From contig SSBO01000012.1 in NCBI GenBank assembly GCA_005281725.1, positions 17,072,603 through 17,136,602 on the forward strand: 64,000 nucleotides of DNA, read 5' to 3'. The notes below the pieces were generated by a model, which saw only the letters and a list, made by a program, of their open reading frames with translations, ran no database searches and was not told the origin of the DNA. A program made the translations under genes and the position numbers. Shown here piece after piece: positions 1 to 13,600 of this stretch; the first letter of the stretch is position 1; each line of letters starts with the position of its first letter. The stretch comes from Wuchereria bancrofti (lineage: Eukaryota; Nematoda; Chromadorea; Rhabditida; Onchocercidae).

Positions 1-421
1 ATCAGCCTTACATCTAGTTGTTCTTACACGTTTATTTACATATATTTTAATCAGAAACGAGCCGATAAAGTATGCATGGATGAAATGAATTTGATTTGAA
101 GGAATTTTGAAATTGGCTTGAAGAAATTGATATCGTTAACTGAAATCTTTTTGATACTGCGACAATTCGCATAATAGATAGAACTGTGAAGGTGTTTCTC
201 TTTTTCACGCACTTTTTAAAGCAATTCTACATCTTTGACCTTTTTAAGTGGTTATAGTTATCAAGGTGAATCTACTGGTATTGTATAAACTTACTTGTTT
301 ACAGTTAAACTCCTGCACTTCTATTTTTATACTAAGTGTAATGTTTACATTTTCTTTCTTTCAAGCATTGGTTTATAATTTTGATTGAATAACAAATCTT
401 GTTATTAAAATTTTGCATCAG
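1..421. other. Noncoding stretch at left edge
   Basis: AT-rich sequence with no supportable exon. It ends in an acceptor-like CAG at 419-421 that opens the first probable coding exon of the window. It is probably intron or upstream sequence of a plus-strand gene whose start may lie outside the window. Confidence 0.4.
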
Positions 422-888
422 GTCGACGAACGACACCATTCGACTCATTTTCTCTCCAGAATTCGCTCCTACGATCCGATTATTGCTGCTGCAGCAAACC
501 AACAGAACCTTCCTTTCATGATTCTACCGCCAACTTACTTGGTCCTTTGCTTGTTTAATTACTTAATAATTCAAAATTGTGTTACTAGTCTTATTTAACG
601 CACTTATCTTTATTTATTTGTTTATTTAGTTTGCTCATTTATTTAACTTTCTAAACAAAATTACTACACGAAGGACAAAATGCTCAGAATTTTTATAATA
701 TTTCTCGCAAAAACAAATTTTTAACAATCTCAATCATTCAGCATGAAAATAATAAATAATAATTGTTGACAACCTTTCATTTAAATCTTTAGAACAGTTT
801 CAATGGTTATATTCGTAAACGATCATCACTGGTAGAAGCACTTAGCAATTCACTCTTCCTTGATGGCGATCACAATCAACGCGATGAT
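422..888 (+). CDS. Two probable coding exons of an unassigned plus-strand gene (partial)
   Basis: Exon 422-541 (40 codons, from VDERHHSTH to PPTYL) follows an acceptor CAG and could end at a weak GTCCTT donor. Exon 793-888 (32 codons, NSFNGYIRKRSSLVEALSN to NQRDD) lies between TTTAG and a good GTAAAT donor. Both are phase 0 at both ends, so they join in frame. Their composition differs from the surrounding AT-rich noise: serine/arginine-rich, with an alanine run in the first. I do not recognise a domain. They may be upstream exons of a long form of the RhoGEF that begins at 7688, which also joins in phase 0 if a weak acceptor at 7671-7672 is used, or they may belong to a separate gene. The first donor is poor, so the first exon's end is uncertain. 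Confidence 0.4.
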
Positions 889-3800
889 GTAAATTTTTCG
901 TCCTCTTTTTTGCAACGAACAAAATTAAAAGACTTTTTTACAAAACACAATGCTGGAATGTATATCAGTCTTTTACGAATACAAAACAGCAAGAACATAT
1001 AGACATCTCTGATCATAGTTCCATTATCGGACTATACATTTAACTGAAATCAGAATTTTAATAGCATTTAACTGGATCAAATTTAGAACATTCACTGCAC
1101 ACATATCTTGTATAACTGTTATTCACTACTTCAAAAATCAAATGATCAAATGTCTTAAATTCGGTAGTTTCAGTTGGAGTAAAACTTCCTTCAGTACTTT
1201 ATCTCATTATTAGAGAAAAGATATTAATGATAGTGACTATTTCGCCTGATTATTTACTGACCATCTGGTGTATATCCAGATAAGTGAAGTGCTGCATAAT
1301 TAATACTGGAACAGTACCAACTGGACATTAAGTCTAAATTATTGGTGGGAAAACAAGAAGAATAGTATAAAATTTTTTTTTTAGGTTTTATCGATGATTT
1401 TTGAGCACATACGAATGAAAAAAAATTTGAAAAAACTTAACGTTTATAAAAGATTAAATGAACCGTATTTTCTCGATAATTTGTTAATCACAGAGCTTTT
1501 GTTAACTAATCTAATAACGAAGTATGCTTCTTTTTATTCGATGGATGAAGATAAGTATTCTCAGGAAGTATTTTTTTTTTTTGCTGGTATTAATTGTGTA
1601 CTGCTAGTGGAATTTAATTTACTGTTAGTGGAATTTTAACGAATTGATTTAGTGTAATTCAGAAATAATTTCCGAAATTTTTGATCTTTAATCACAATTG
1701 TCGAATTAAGAAAAGATCAGATACGGTCGATGTATTTATGATTGAGATTTAGGTAAAAATCAATATAAACAAACCAACATCTTTTGATTCATTTTTTTAA
1801 GTAAAATCCTTTGATCTAGAAGAAAAAAATTGCAATTATATTACAGCACTTTTGTTAGTATTAATTTGCATAATTTTTGTAAATATTAGTTTTGGAAAGA
1901 AAATAGAAATGGTAGATCAATTTTAAATTTTCATTCATATCTGAGTGAATTTAAAATCTTTGCAATTGAAATCATCTTTCTTAACAATTTCCATTTGCAA
2001 AAAAAACGGAAAGAAAAATGAATTCGATACTGTAAAAAAAATTTCTTCTTTGTCTTATCTTACCTTCAAACTAGGAATCTTCAAGAACTCAATTTTACGG
2101 ATCAAATCATTTCGAGACAAAAATTTAAATGATTATTTTGATTTAAAATCGAAGGCAAATGAATCAAATTCTTAATTGAATTAATGATTAATAAAGGCTC
2201 ACATTACACTTTACTCAATTGGTTAGTCTGGTTAATTCTAATCAAAAGGTCTGAAGATTTAAGACAAAATTCTGCATATTGTATTTTCAAGTCAGATCTT
2301 CATAAACACATATTAGCTATACACCTTGCATTATTTTGTAGTCTTACAAGAATTACATTCTAGGCTTTATGTTTAAAATATCCTTTTTTGTTCTCCAGAA
2401 TTATCTAAAGTTTCAGTCCAACTGGATGCTAGCATACGAGTATTATCAAGAATCTTTATCGGTTTGCTTACTAATTATCAATTGATTTGCTTCACTCTCT
2501 TTCAAATTACTACTGTTCATCTTTTCTAGGCCATTTCTATAATTATCAAAAATTAGATTATGAATTAAAATATTAGAATTAATGAGCTTAAACGTATCAC
2601 CAAGGAAGATTCTGGTTTCGCTTCAATTTTTCAACATTGGAACAGCAAAAGCTGTTTCAAGCAAATTTTCTTTGTCATTTCTTAATCAGTCTCCTAAAAA
2701 GTGAGATATATATTTCATATTTCAGACTGTTAGCACATTACAATGATTTATTGATTTTTTAGCATGAACTTTTTAATATTTAAGTTACAACTAATAAGCT
2801 TATTGATGGCTCAACGGGACTATTCCTGTCATTTGCAAATATTATTTTTGTAGTCGCTATTTTCTTTGCTGTACATTCCCGAGAGCAACGAACGAATTCT
2901 AAAGCTCTCAATATTGCTTTCCTGCTCAGTCTATTAATTTATCTATCACATTTCAGCATTGTATAACTGTTTCGGAGTTTTTGTCTAACGACGATGTAAA
3001 ACAATGCGTCATAGCATGTCATCTACTACTGCCATGCATGCAAATGATCTGATAAGCTACCCTATAAGCAATGCAGTTGCAAAATGTAATGCAGCTGCGA
3101 ATCCTTTAATGTGTAGGATTATAATATGAAATATGATGCTGAATATTATTTTCAGCTGTCAGCATGCTTCGAGCACTAAATTATAGGTAGCTGCTAGGGT
3201 AGTGCATTTCTTCATTTTGGTTGACCTTTTAGTTCAACCAGTTAAACAAACAATTTAATAATTACTTTATGTAAAATAAATACGGATGAAACTTCATATG
3301 AGGAAGTGCTGCTAAATTTTATCCATTGAATCTAGAATTAACATTTTAAGAAACTAAAGAAGCGACAAATGACCTTAGCCACCCAAGATTCATAAAGCAT
3401 GAGTTGAGAGTAAATTTGCAATACATAACTTTAGGAAGTTGGACCAATTATGCACAAATTGAAACTTTTAATTATTGCAGCTGATTTAGGAGATAGAACT
3501 TCTAAGACTATAAGTGAAAGAATAAACTTTTAAAGAATGAAATGGAATATTTAAAATGTTTTAAGAAATTAAGAAAGATAATAAGGAATTGTTTAGTATG
3601 ACCATCAAATTCCTTCTCTGTTGATTTAACTGGTAAATTATGTGGTAAATAAATCAGAGGTAATTTAGTGCTAGAAATATAGCCTACATTTGACTGCTAA
3701 AATTAAGCTGAAAAAATCTGTAAATTAGGACTTTAAATGTTTTTGAAAATCCTGCTGCAAATATTCTGCTATCACAGTTGTATTGCCTATTATCATCATG

Positions 3801-6800
3801 ACACGTGCAACAAGCTTATATAGCAAAATCAAGCAGTCACAACTGAGGTTAAATTCTTATTCATTGCTGTAATTTCAGTAGTAATAATCAGCAAGCTGAT
3901 AATTTAGAATTTAACCTTATTATTTAAGGAATTTAGGTTTGCATGAATGTTTTCAGTTATCAGAAATCTAAGAAGACAATTTCTGTTTTCAATTAAGTAC
4001 CATTTTTTCAGCTATCCTTTCGTGTTAATATTTAAGGATTTGAGAACAGTTTAGGCATAAACCAAGAAATTAGGAATATGACACTGATTCCATGTAAAGG
4101 TTAGCAAACATTAAGCAATATTTTCAGTCTTATAAAAAAAAATTCTCTTCATGGACGTTTCAATTGGAATTTACTTGAACTCTTTATTAATAAGAATGTC
4201 TTCGAAAATTTATCTGCAGTTTGAAAACAGAACAGGAAGTCTTTCTGTCGCTATAAATAACTTGCTTAGGTTTAATTTCGGATTTCAATTTCAGATGACC
4301 GATTCGCATTTATATTATATTAGCTTTTTTAGACAAAATTTTTTCATTGCGGAACTTCGTTTTTTATTTAAATTGTGTTGTACTCTCAGTATTCATGTAT
4401 ATCGTTGGTCACTCAGTAAAATTTGCGAATTCTCAGTTTAATTCTGATTAACTTAGTATAAGTCCATCAAGATTTTTCATTCAGTCAATGGCAAAAAGTT
4501 TGTATGAGTTTTAAATATATTTTAAGTACTTGTTCTTATTTTCGGTAAATGTACCGATGCAATATCATTTGCATGTATATCAACCAAGTTCGATCTTCAC
4601 ATACTACTAACATTTCTATTAAACCCATGTTGACAATTTAGAAATTATTTACAAAAATGTAAACTCGACCTTGGAATTTTGAGCTCTTCTCCTTCTGTCG
4701 TTCAATTAATAACTTGCTCATCTTCATTCTATTACAACCTACTCTATCATCTTTCTACCGAGTTTTTTCGGCACTGATACTGCTGCATATGACATAAATG
4801 ATAGATATTAGACTAAATGATTAGTATTATGAAGTATCGCCGTGCAATGTATGTGTGTGTAAGTACACATTTTTTCAATACAATTTAAATTTAGTCAAAA
4901 AACTGCGTGGTGGTACATTCGTTACAGAACTATCGATAGTTCAAGATAGAACCTTCGAAAAAAGAGAGAGAACAAGCTAAAACAAACAATAATGTGGTAC
5001 CAAAAGAAAGCAATATAAAACCTCAAGGACAGCTTTATATTTTAATTATTGGTGACATTGGTTGGTGGGAGACAGTAAGATGTGAGTTAGAGTCAAATTG
5101 TGATAATAGTGGTAAATATTTTTAGGTACTGCTTATTTTTTAATATGACATTATAGAGAGTTATAAGAGTGACTGCGATAAACGAACAAATTGAGACATT
5201 GATAAAGTTGAATGATAGGATGGGTATTGGTAGTGATAAAATAACTGAGCAGTGTGATATAGTAGTTGTTGATAACAAAATATAGTCACTATGATCAGAT
5301 TAATCTTTTTTTAAACGTCTCGTCACAAATTCACCAACAATTAAAATCGTTTTTTCTTTGCTAAATCGTTTCACTCCCGAACTGTTCATTTATTTGCTAT
5401 ATTGGTGGGATTATTTATTGTTATAGAGAGAAGCGTTTTAGATTTAACTAAGTTTGTAGTTCATCAATTTCCTCTTCCATTTTCATTCACTTTTTTCCTC
5501 GCAGTTCTCTCATTTCCACCATAATAATCTACAACCTATTTGCCACAGTTTCTATTGCAGCCATGCTAAAAAAAGATCTTCTAAGTCATTCACTTTTTGT
5601 TGCTCGCATTTTTTGCACGGTAATTACTTAAAGTACTAATGAATGGTCAGTTTTGTTCACTTCCTGATCTAACAAAACTATTTTATCCTATAGTGATACT
5701 GTTAATCACTTTGAGCACGGTTTACTTCAAGTAACAGCAAAATTCTTGTTTTGGGTTTATTTCCTTACTTTTTTGTACATTTTAGATTTATTTCTATATG
5801 TGGTTATTCTAAGAAAATCAGATTTTTGAGGAATAATTCTTGATTTAAAAAGCACAGAAAATGATTTTCCATTCTTTCTTGACTTCAATAATTAGAAAGC
5901 ATGAAAAGTGTATAACTTTTCAAAGAGGAAACTTGTCTGCTAATATTCATTAAGTAAAATGCAAATATATTACTGATATTTGTTACAACATTTTATCCTA
6001 CTCTGTCATCAGACTCATCCAAACTTTTGTAATTTTAATGAAGACATCTACGCAACATGCAACATGTAAACTAAAATATGTGCATATTATTTTTACATTT
6101 GTCGCTTTTGACTAATAAACTAACATTAGCTATTAGGCAGCGAATTATTAACGAATTATTGTTTTGCAAAAAGTCAGAAGAACCACATTTAATTTTTATT
6201 TAAAAATAATTGGACAATTTTGGCATTGAGAATTAAAACAATTAAAGTTAACGAAGTTACTTCTCTTTTACTACTGGTGTTACCCAGCAAAACTGGGTCA
6301 CTGCGCAATGCAACTCATCTCCCTGTATGTCCAACTATCTCTCTGTCACATCCCCGTCGACACTTTAAGGCACACATTTTTTAAAAACATCCTTACACTT
6401 CTCTGTCATCTCTCCTTGATAGTTCCTGTTTAAGTAAAAGCTCTTTTTAAATATCACAGCTTCATCTGCTTTTTTTTTTGACGGAGGGAAATTTCATGAG
6501 GACCAAAAAGATTTAACGGTTTAGAATTTTCATATTTTAAAATTTTGAACCAAGCTACTCAAATTTTTGCAAAAAAATTACGATTCGTCTCTAATTTGTT
6601 TTATGTTGTTTTGTTCATATGTCCTATTAGATACATATTTTAAATTTAAACTATCAATAAAAAATTTTGTCACGACACACTTAAGAAACATTCATTGCTT
6701 TTTGATTACTTATTCTAGTGAGACTGTTACTGGAATAGTAAAAAAGGAGGAGACAATGGTCAAAAGTCTTGCAGTGACAGTCTCACTAGTATTTCATTCT

Positions 6801-7687
6801 ACAATTTCATTTTACTGATGTTATCTTCATGAAAACCAAAATACTTCCTGAACTTAATGTATATTCAAGGCTGCAAGTGTATGAGATATAATCGCTAATG
6901 CAAATTTTATCGAAAAATAGACTTCTTAAACATATTTAAGAGGAAAGCATGGCGGAACTACAGGTGGTTTGGAATAAATGGTGAAAGCTCCACATTATGA
7001 ACATTCTAAAATCTGAATTTAGTCTACAACTCATCACGTGCATTTTGAAGTAGCAAATATGCATGCGTCCATAACTTTTAACGAGCTGTTTCATTTATTG
7101 GATAGCTTCCATTTACAACATAAAATTTCGTTTATCTCTTGGAGAAATGAAACTTGTATCTTTCACCGGCGAAAGGCAAAAACTCATTTCTGTTTATTCC
7201 ATTTAGCTCAATGCTTATGCAAGCAGGGCAACTGTAATAATTAGTAATTACCTCGGACAGCTGTTCATTGCCCTGCATTGTTCGTTTTTATCACTTATTA
7301 TTTGCTTGATTATCACTTTCTTTATTAGTTCCTTTGGGAGTAATTTCATCAATGATTTTTGCTCAAGTCCGTAAAATAGATGAATAATCTTATTTGAGTA
7401 GTGGTTCGTCCAATTTGCGGCGCCCAAATTTACCTTTAATTTCAGATTCGTATAGGTACTGTAAATATATTTGGGATTTTTTTGATAGTATTGACTGTTC
7501 GACGTTTTACTGCTCTCTAATAGCTTCTTCATCGTATATTTTTACTATCAAGTATCATCGTCTTCAAGATGATAAATATTTGTTTCTGCTATACGAAACC
7601 ATTGCCATATGTTAAGCGTTAATAATTGTAGTTCAAGGTCTTCTCATCTTATGATTTTTTCAATCGGACAAGAAGAAAGGCGAAGTG
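889..7687. other. Long noncoding interval (intergenic or large intron)
   Basis: About 6.8 kb of AT-rich DNA with only short random open frames. It contains an 18-bp-arm foldback at 6715-6789 (separate entry) and a small tandem duplication near 1601-1638. No convincing exon, RNA gene or transposon end was seen. If the exons at 422-888 belong to the RhoGEF, this is an intron; otherwise it is intergenic. Confidence 0.4.
6715..6789 (+). other. Inverted repeat / hairpin with 18-bp arms
   Basis: The left arm CTAGTGAGACTGTTACTG (6715-6732) is complementary to the right arm at 6772-6789, separated by 39 bases. The single non-Watson-Crick position becomes a U.G wobble if the plus strand is transcribed and an A.C mismatch if the minus strand is. 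The stem is therefore continuous only in a plus-strand RNA. It could be a foldback element or a hairpin RNA precursor. There is no evidence of expression from sequence alone. Confidence 0.55.
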
Positions 7688-10600
7688 ATGTATTGTGTTG
7701 TGCAACGAAGTGTGTACTCCATGGCATCCATTATTAAAGTACATGAATCAACAAGTCACGACAATGACGCAAATTTATCGTCTCCGTCATCTCTGTCATT
7801 ACTAGCACAAGAACGACCACTACTAACGTCACCAGTGACAACGACATTTCTGCAACAAGCTTCTGTGCTAACAAGATTACGACAGTGTTGCGACGATTTC
7901 AGCGTGAGATTATATATGTCATCTTTTATAACAATTAATAAACAGCAAGGACGAGATACCGGATATCGCTGTAGAATTGATTTTCATATGAAAATGAAAA
8001 TCAATTCTGAAAATGAAACCTAACAATATCCATTTAAATTCTCATGACCATTTCAGCATTGAGAACTTCTAATGTCATTTTTTCAAGCAGTAAATTGCGA
8101 AAATTAAAAGGTATAGCAGAAAAAAATATTGATATATCCTTTAGATTTTTAAATAGCAGTTGAAATTTTCCTTAGATACTGCATGAAAACTATTTTTTGA
8201 TATCTCTAACTCATTTTTGTTCTTTGCAATAAATGCTATAAATGGATGAAAGCAAAGATGAGTGGTTGTTACGTTCAACCCATTTTGTTTTGCCTCTTCT
8301 CAAATAAATGCATAATTTATGAGTTTTCTGGATTTATTCCTCATCTTAAACAGTACTTTTTTTTTTCAATTTTTTGAAAAAATATTTTCATCGGATGGCT
8401 ATGTGGTTCAAAAAAAATAAAAAAATTTCAACTGCTATTTAATAAACTACCTGACGCTTTTATTATAACTATTGAAATGAGAGTAGCTGTCTTAATGTCT
8501 GGTAAATCATAACTTTTATTTTTATCTACTTGTTTACTAAGTCAGCACTTATCAGTGAGTGGATGCCTGTAATTAGCATAACGAATTGATTTAAAAAAAG
8601 TAAAGACTAAGGTTAAATTTATGAAAGCTTCGATAGATCATATTGCATCTACAGTTGCACTCCGGACCGTTCATCCTTCAAAAATTTGCGTAGAATTTTA
8701 AAATAAATTCTTGAAAATAAGTATAAATTCAAAATTACGTTGAAAGTTTGACAGTCGAAACTAATAAACACAGCGATACTCCCCTTAGCAAATTTTAATT
8801 TTCCACAAATTGGTTTTTTGAACTTCGGACATCAATCATGGACGGCGCTTCAGATTAAGAGTGATTATGAATATTTATTGTACGACTTTAAAAGAGAAAG
8901 TACAAGTCAGGTATGCACATTTTCATTATGATCAGAAGGATACATCGGTTTTTTGGAACTGTAGTTATTAGAGGAAGCGGTTTGTAATTAGTGTTAAGAA
9001 GAGAGGATACCTAAATAAATGATTTTAAAATTTTCGGGAAATTTGGTTTTTTTTGTGACAGAAAATTATGAGTGGGTCACTTTGAACTCTTGAACTAGCT
9101 AATCGGAAAAAGAGGTAAAAATGGAGCATAAAATTTGAAGAGAAGTTAAAGAAAAGAAAAAAGAAAATGCAACAAGTTAGAAAGATTAGATTAGAAAATT
9201 AGGAAGATTTCTTGTTCTCGCTTGTAATTATCCTCGAAACTAAAAAGCATTATGAATAATAAAAGAGATATGTTGCCTCTATAACAGAGCACTTTTTTCA
9301 CTACTATATTAAATGTTTACCTAATTATTTTAAATAAATCTATATAAGAAGTTGGAAAGCCCGAAATTTTGAACATTTCAAAGCAAATTGGAATAGAGAT
9401 GAAACTCCTTCCCAGTTTTGCTGCTTTCTCATCATTCAGTCATTTCCAACCAAAATTATGGTAAATGTAATTTAAAACGTTCAATATATTTCACGTCTAC
9501 ATTTTTCACATTCCATAGAAAACATTTTCTTTCTCTTCCATTTGTTTTTTTTTGCCCTATTTTTTCACTTTAAATTTATTTTTAATCCCTGCATTTGTGA
9601 TGAAAAGTAAATTCATAAATTTTTAAAATGGCATTAGTTATTTCCCTCCTTACCTTTCTATTTCCTTCTCTCCACTCGTTCATTCATTCATTCATTCATT
9701 CATTCATTCATTCATTCATTCATTCATTCATTCATTCATTCATTCAGCTATAAAATAACTTTAAGATATTTTTGATTAAGTGATCATGAAATCTCTATGT
9801 TGAATGAAAATATATCAGTCAATAAAATGTTTTTTTGCTTCTAAAACTCTTCTCATTAGTTCAAGCGTTTTTTTTTTTTTCAAAGTTTTAAAGCCTGTAG
9901 TAGCCAGCCTATTAAAGCCTATTTACAAAGTAATTTGTAAGTTGCTAATCGCTAATAAATAAACTATGCAAGTTGCATGAGTTATAAATTAAGAATGAGT
10001 TAATCAATATATAAGTCACAAATGACATAAAATGTCCACATAGAAATTGACGTAAGTTGCATTTTGTGGCTCCAGACATATCTGTTCAACAGTATATATT
10101 CAATGAAAATTTAATAGTAAGCTGAAAAGAAAAATATGTCGTATCTATAGCTTTCTCGTAGTATATTTTCTTTTCTTTAAATCTAAGTCGCTGGTAACTA
10201 ACAACACTCGAATACTTAGTTCCAACAGTATTATCATCTTTCTGTCTGATTCTATCTTTTGGTTACTATAATTCCCGAAATTTCTCAACACATTACCTTT
10301 TGGAACTGTTATTTGTTTTATCAAACTTTTTTGGATCCGTCGGATCTAGTAAATTTTTCAGTGAGTGTCTTTCCAACCGAGCTACATACAGGATAAGGTT
10401 ACATCTTGAGATAAATCATCCTCAGATCAGGCAAAAAGAATTGTTTTAATGAGAGCACATATTCTTTCGAGATCTATTTTGTCTTGACCAAGTGAGGCAA
10501 GAAATCGAAGAGGTAGGTAGTAGGTTATTTTTATTTTTAGCCAAGTTTAAATTCAAAATTTTGTACTACCGACCATTATATATATATATATATTAGAAGC

Positions 10601-13600
10601 TAGTCCGAGTTGACTAGAGTGTTGCCAGAAAGTAGGGAACTGTGGTCAAGACAAGACTGATCTACCAGATCAATGTTACATGTTAAGTTTGGCACGAATT
10701 TTTCCAAAATGACTGGCCCTCAAGCTTATTTTCTTTGTTTTTATTTAAGAATAAGATATAAGTTTACTGTAAAATTGTAAAATAGTCCAATTTCGGTTTA
10801 TGAAAATCAGAACTGAATAAATCGTTTGGAAACTTTAGGGAATAAGATGTATTAATTGTAGCGGTAATTTATCATATGGTTATTAGAGTTATAATCTTTA
10901 ACTAACATTTTACTAATAATTAAGTTGCAATTTGCCGTAACTGAAAAACTTTCATAAGTTACAATTGTTCAGAAGTAGAAATTAGTATTTTTTATTTTTG
11001 TTTGCCTCTTAAATACATACTTCAGTTCACAATATTTTTTACTTTTATGACCTATTTTTCAAAATAATTTTTTTTTAAAGTTCTGTTTTTGATTTGTACA
11101 ATCGGTATAAAAAATTAAATATCAGTATTTTTACTTTCATGACAATATTCAGGGAAAGAACTGTGTTATTTCTCTACCAAAATTATTGAAATGGAAGAAA
11201 GGCTATTTTCGCTGTTTCTCTTTATTTAAGTCCCATTTTTTTTTTTTTTGAGGTTTTTACTGAACTAATTTGAAGTTTTGGGTCATGAGATTACAATCAA
11301 TTCTAGCTTATTTCAACATTCATTTTTAGCGTTTAGTGACGAATTTCATCTTCTGTTGTAGTTTTCAAGCTAATTTTGAAATCTTAAAATAGAAGTGAAT
11401 AATTAGCTCAGCAAAGAGATCAATTCGGAATGATCGGTTCTGTAAGAGAATTCAAATTTATCTCTTTCTCATCAGTGACGATATCCGTTATCGAGCGGCT
11501 TGTAGATGTTGATCTGTCAGGATGGGTATCGCATAATTATCTTAATCATTTATGATATGATTATTCTCTTGCAACTGATACATCTGCAACATTGTGTACT
11601 CATTAAAGTGACTATTGTTATAACTGTTATTGTGCAGCACGACGGATAAGTAGTAGTAGAAGTGGACAAGACGATGTATATGGTACGATTGGCTGTTATC
11701 GAAGAAGTAAATACTTTTTCCATGTTTGTAGAATTACAGGTTTGCAATCTGTTTGACTTCATAGCAGTGATGGAAATAAGTAGAATTACTTTTTCTTTTA
11801 AAAACATTTGAATTACAACATTTTTGAATTATTTTTAGAAACTGAAGCACTTTCAAATTACATTCTTTTAAATTTGAATTAAAATGCTTTTAACGGCAAT
11901 TAAACTGTTTTTCTTCTATTAACAGTGTCACTAAGAGTGGCAATAAATCAGTAATATATAATTGTTTTGTTCATAGTGAACTTTTGTAGATACTTTTTTC
12001 AAATTATTTCATAACATTATCTATTGTGTATCGTTAAAAGTGAAGCTCGAATTGTTTAAATTTCACTCAAATTTCCTCATCTGAGAAAGATGAGTGTATA
12101 CAGTAAGTAAACTGACGCAAATCTGTAAAGAGCAGAATGGTATACCAATAAAAAAAAATGTGTAGCTTTCGTCAGAAGCAGATTCATTTGACAAATTTTA
12201 AGGATTACTGTGCAAGTAAAAGTTTTGTAAAATTGAAATTTAAGTTGATGTCAGTTCTAAGTTAGTTAAACTGAAAGTTTTGGAATATAAGCTTGAAACT
12301 AAAATTAAATAACTGTCATTGTAGCTCGAACTGCCATCACATTTGATACGAAAGAATAATATCAATGCAACTAAACGATCACGCAGCCATCCAGTATACT
12401 TCCCGATTCATATCGATAGCGATGATGAAAGCGGTACCCATCTACATTTTTATGAATTATTATGAATGAAAAGCAACAGAGTCTTGAACTGTCATGGTCT
12501 TTACAAATTTCGATTACAAATTTTGAAAAGGAGGTGGAAATAAGGAATTTTCAGAAATCTGTCGCATTTAGAATAAGTCAAGTTGTATACCTGGAATATC
12601 TTATCACTTGATAAAGCCTAAAGAAAACATTCGTGAAATAATGGAAGATTTCTTTCAGACAACGGATCAGCAACAGTATCTCATATATCCCGGATGAGTG
12701 CATATGCCCTGTTCAGTGGACTTCGTACCCCAGAAACTGCCTCTTCAACCAACGATCATAGCGTTCGTAGTTCCGTACACAGCACGTCATCGTCCATGAC
12801 CACTTCTAGTACAATGTCCAGTGGTGATGAGCAGGTACAGATTTTTAAGAATCCAGAGCTTAAATTTAGAAAGAATCTAATAATTTCCTTGTTGAAGAGT
12901 GTAAGTAAAAGGAATAAATATAATCTCAGATCTGCTAAGTTTTCAGCTTTTCATTTCGTTGGTGCTGAAGAAGAACAAAAAAATATTGACTCTTCTATTG
13001 TCTTGTTTACAGATGACAGAAAGGGACAGGATCAAAATAAGCCTGAACTGCTTCGAATTAATTCGTTTACATCGGATACTGTTATTAGATCATGATGTAT
13101 TCTTCATGTTTGTGTTGTCTCCTCAGTCAGTAGTTACAAATTAATTTCAGTGCTTATTATCAGCTGAAGCAGTTTGGGATCATGTAGCAGTACTACCTAA
13201 TGAGTTACCATTTGCAATTGGCGATATCATATCAGTGATGGACTACTCATCACATGAAGAATTTTGGTACGGTAACTGCCGTGAAAGGGTTGGGTGGTTC
13301 CCATCATCTTATGTTAGGGTTAGTTTCTCTTTTTTGTTTTATCAAACGGCCTTTCACCCAAAGGATTCAAGAGTTAAAAACAGTGGAAAGCTGATTTTTC
13401 GAAAATGCAACAAAAAGGAAAAAACGGCTAAAATTAAATATTACACATTTTAGCATTAATATTTAACATTCCAGATATTAAATAGCAATCCATCAACCTC
13501 AACCTCAGACGTTCTCTCATTAAATTATTTCCCACAGTCGATGAGGTTTTTGCGAGCAAAAATAGTTCAAGAATTAATGCAAACCGAACGTGATTATGTC

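Larger units (their letters stand above)
7904..12324 (+). other. Large first intron of the RhoGEF
   Basis: About 4.4 kb between exon 1 (donor GTGAGA) and exon 2 (acceptor GTAG). It is AT-rich with no further exon that I can support. It contains a perfect 15-bp hairpin (7973-8008), a CATT tetranucleotide microsatellite (9681-9746) and a short TA run near 10576-10593. Its size is typical of introns carrying regulatory elements or alternative promoters, but no specific site is visible. Confidence 0.5.

Noticed and set aside
12835..13095. Read-through of RhoGEF exon 3 into its intron as coding
   Set aside because: The open frame continues only to a stop in the wrong frame for the SH3 exon. Splicing at GCAG|GTACAG to 13013 keeps frame.
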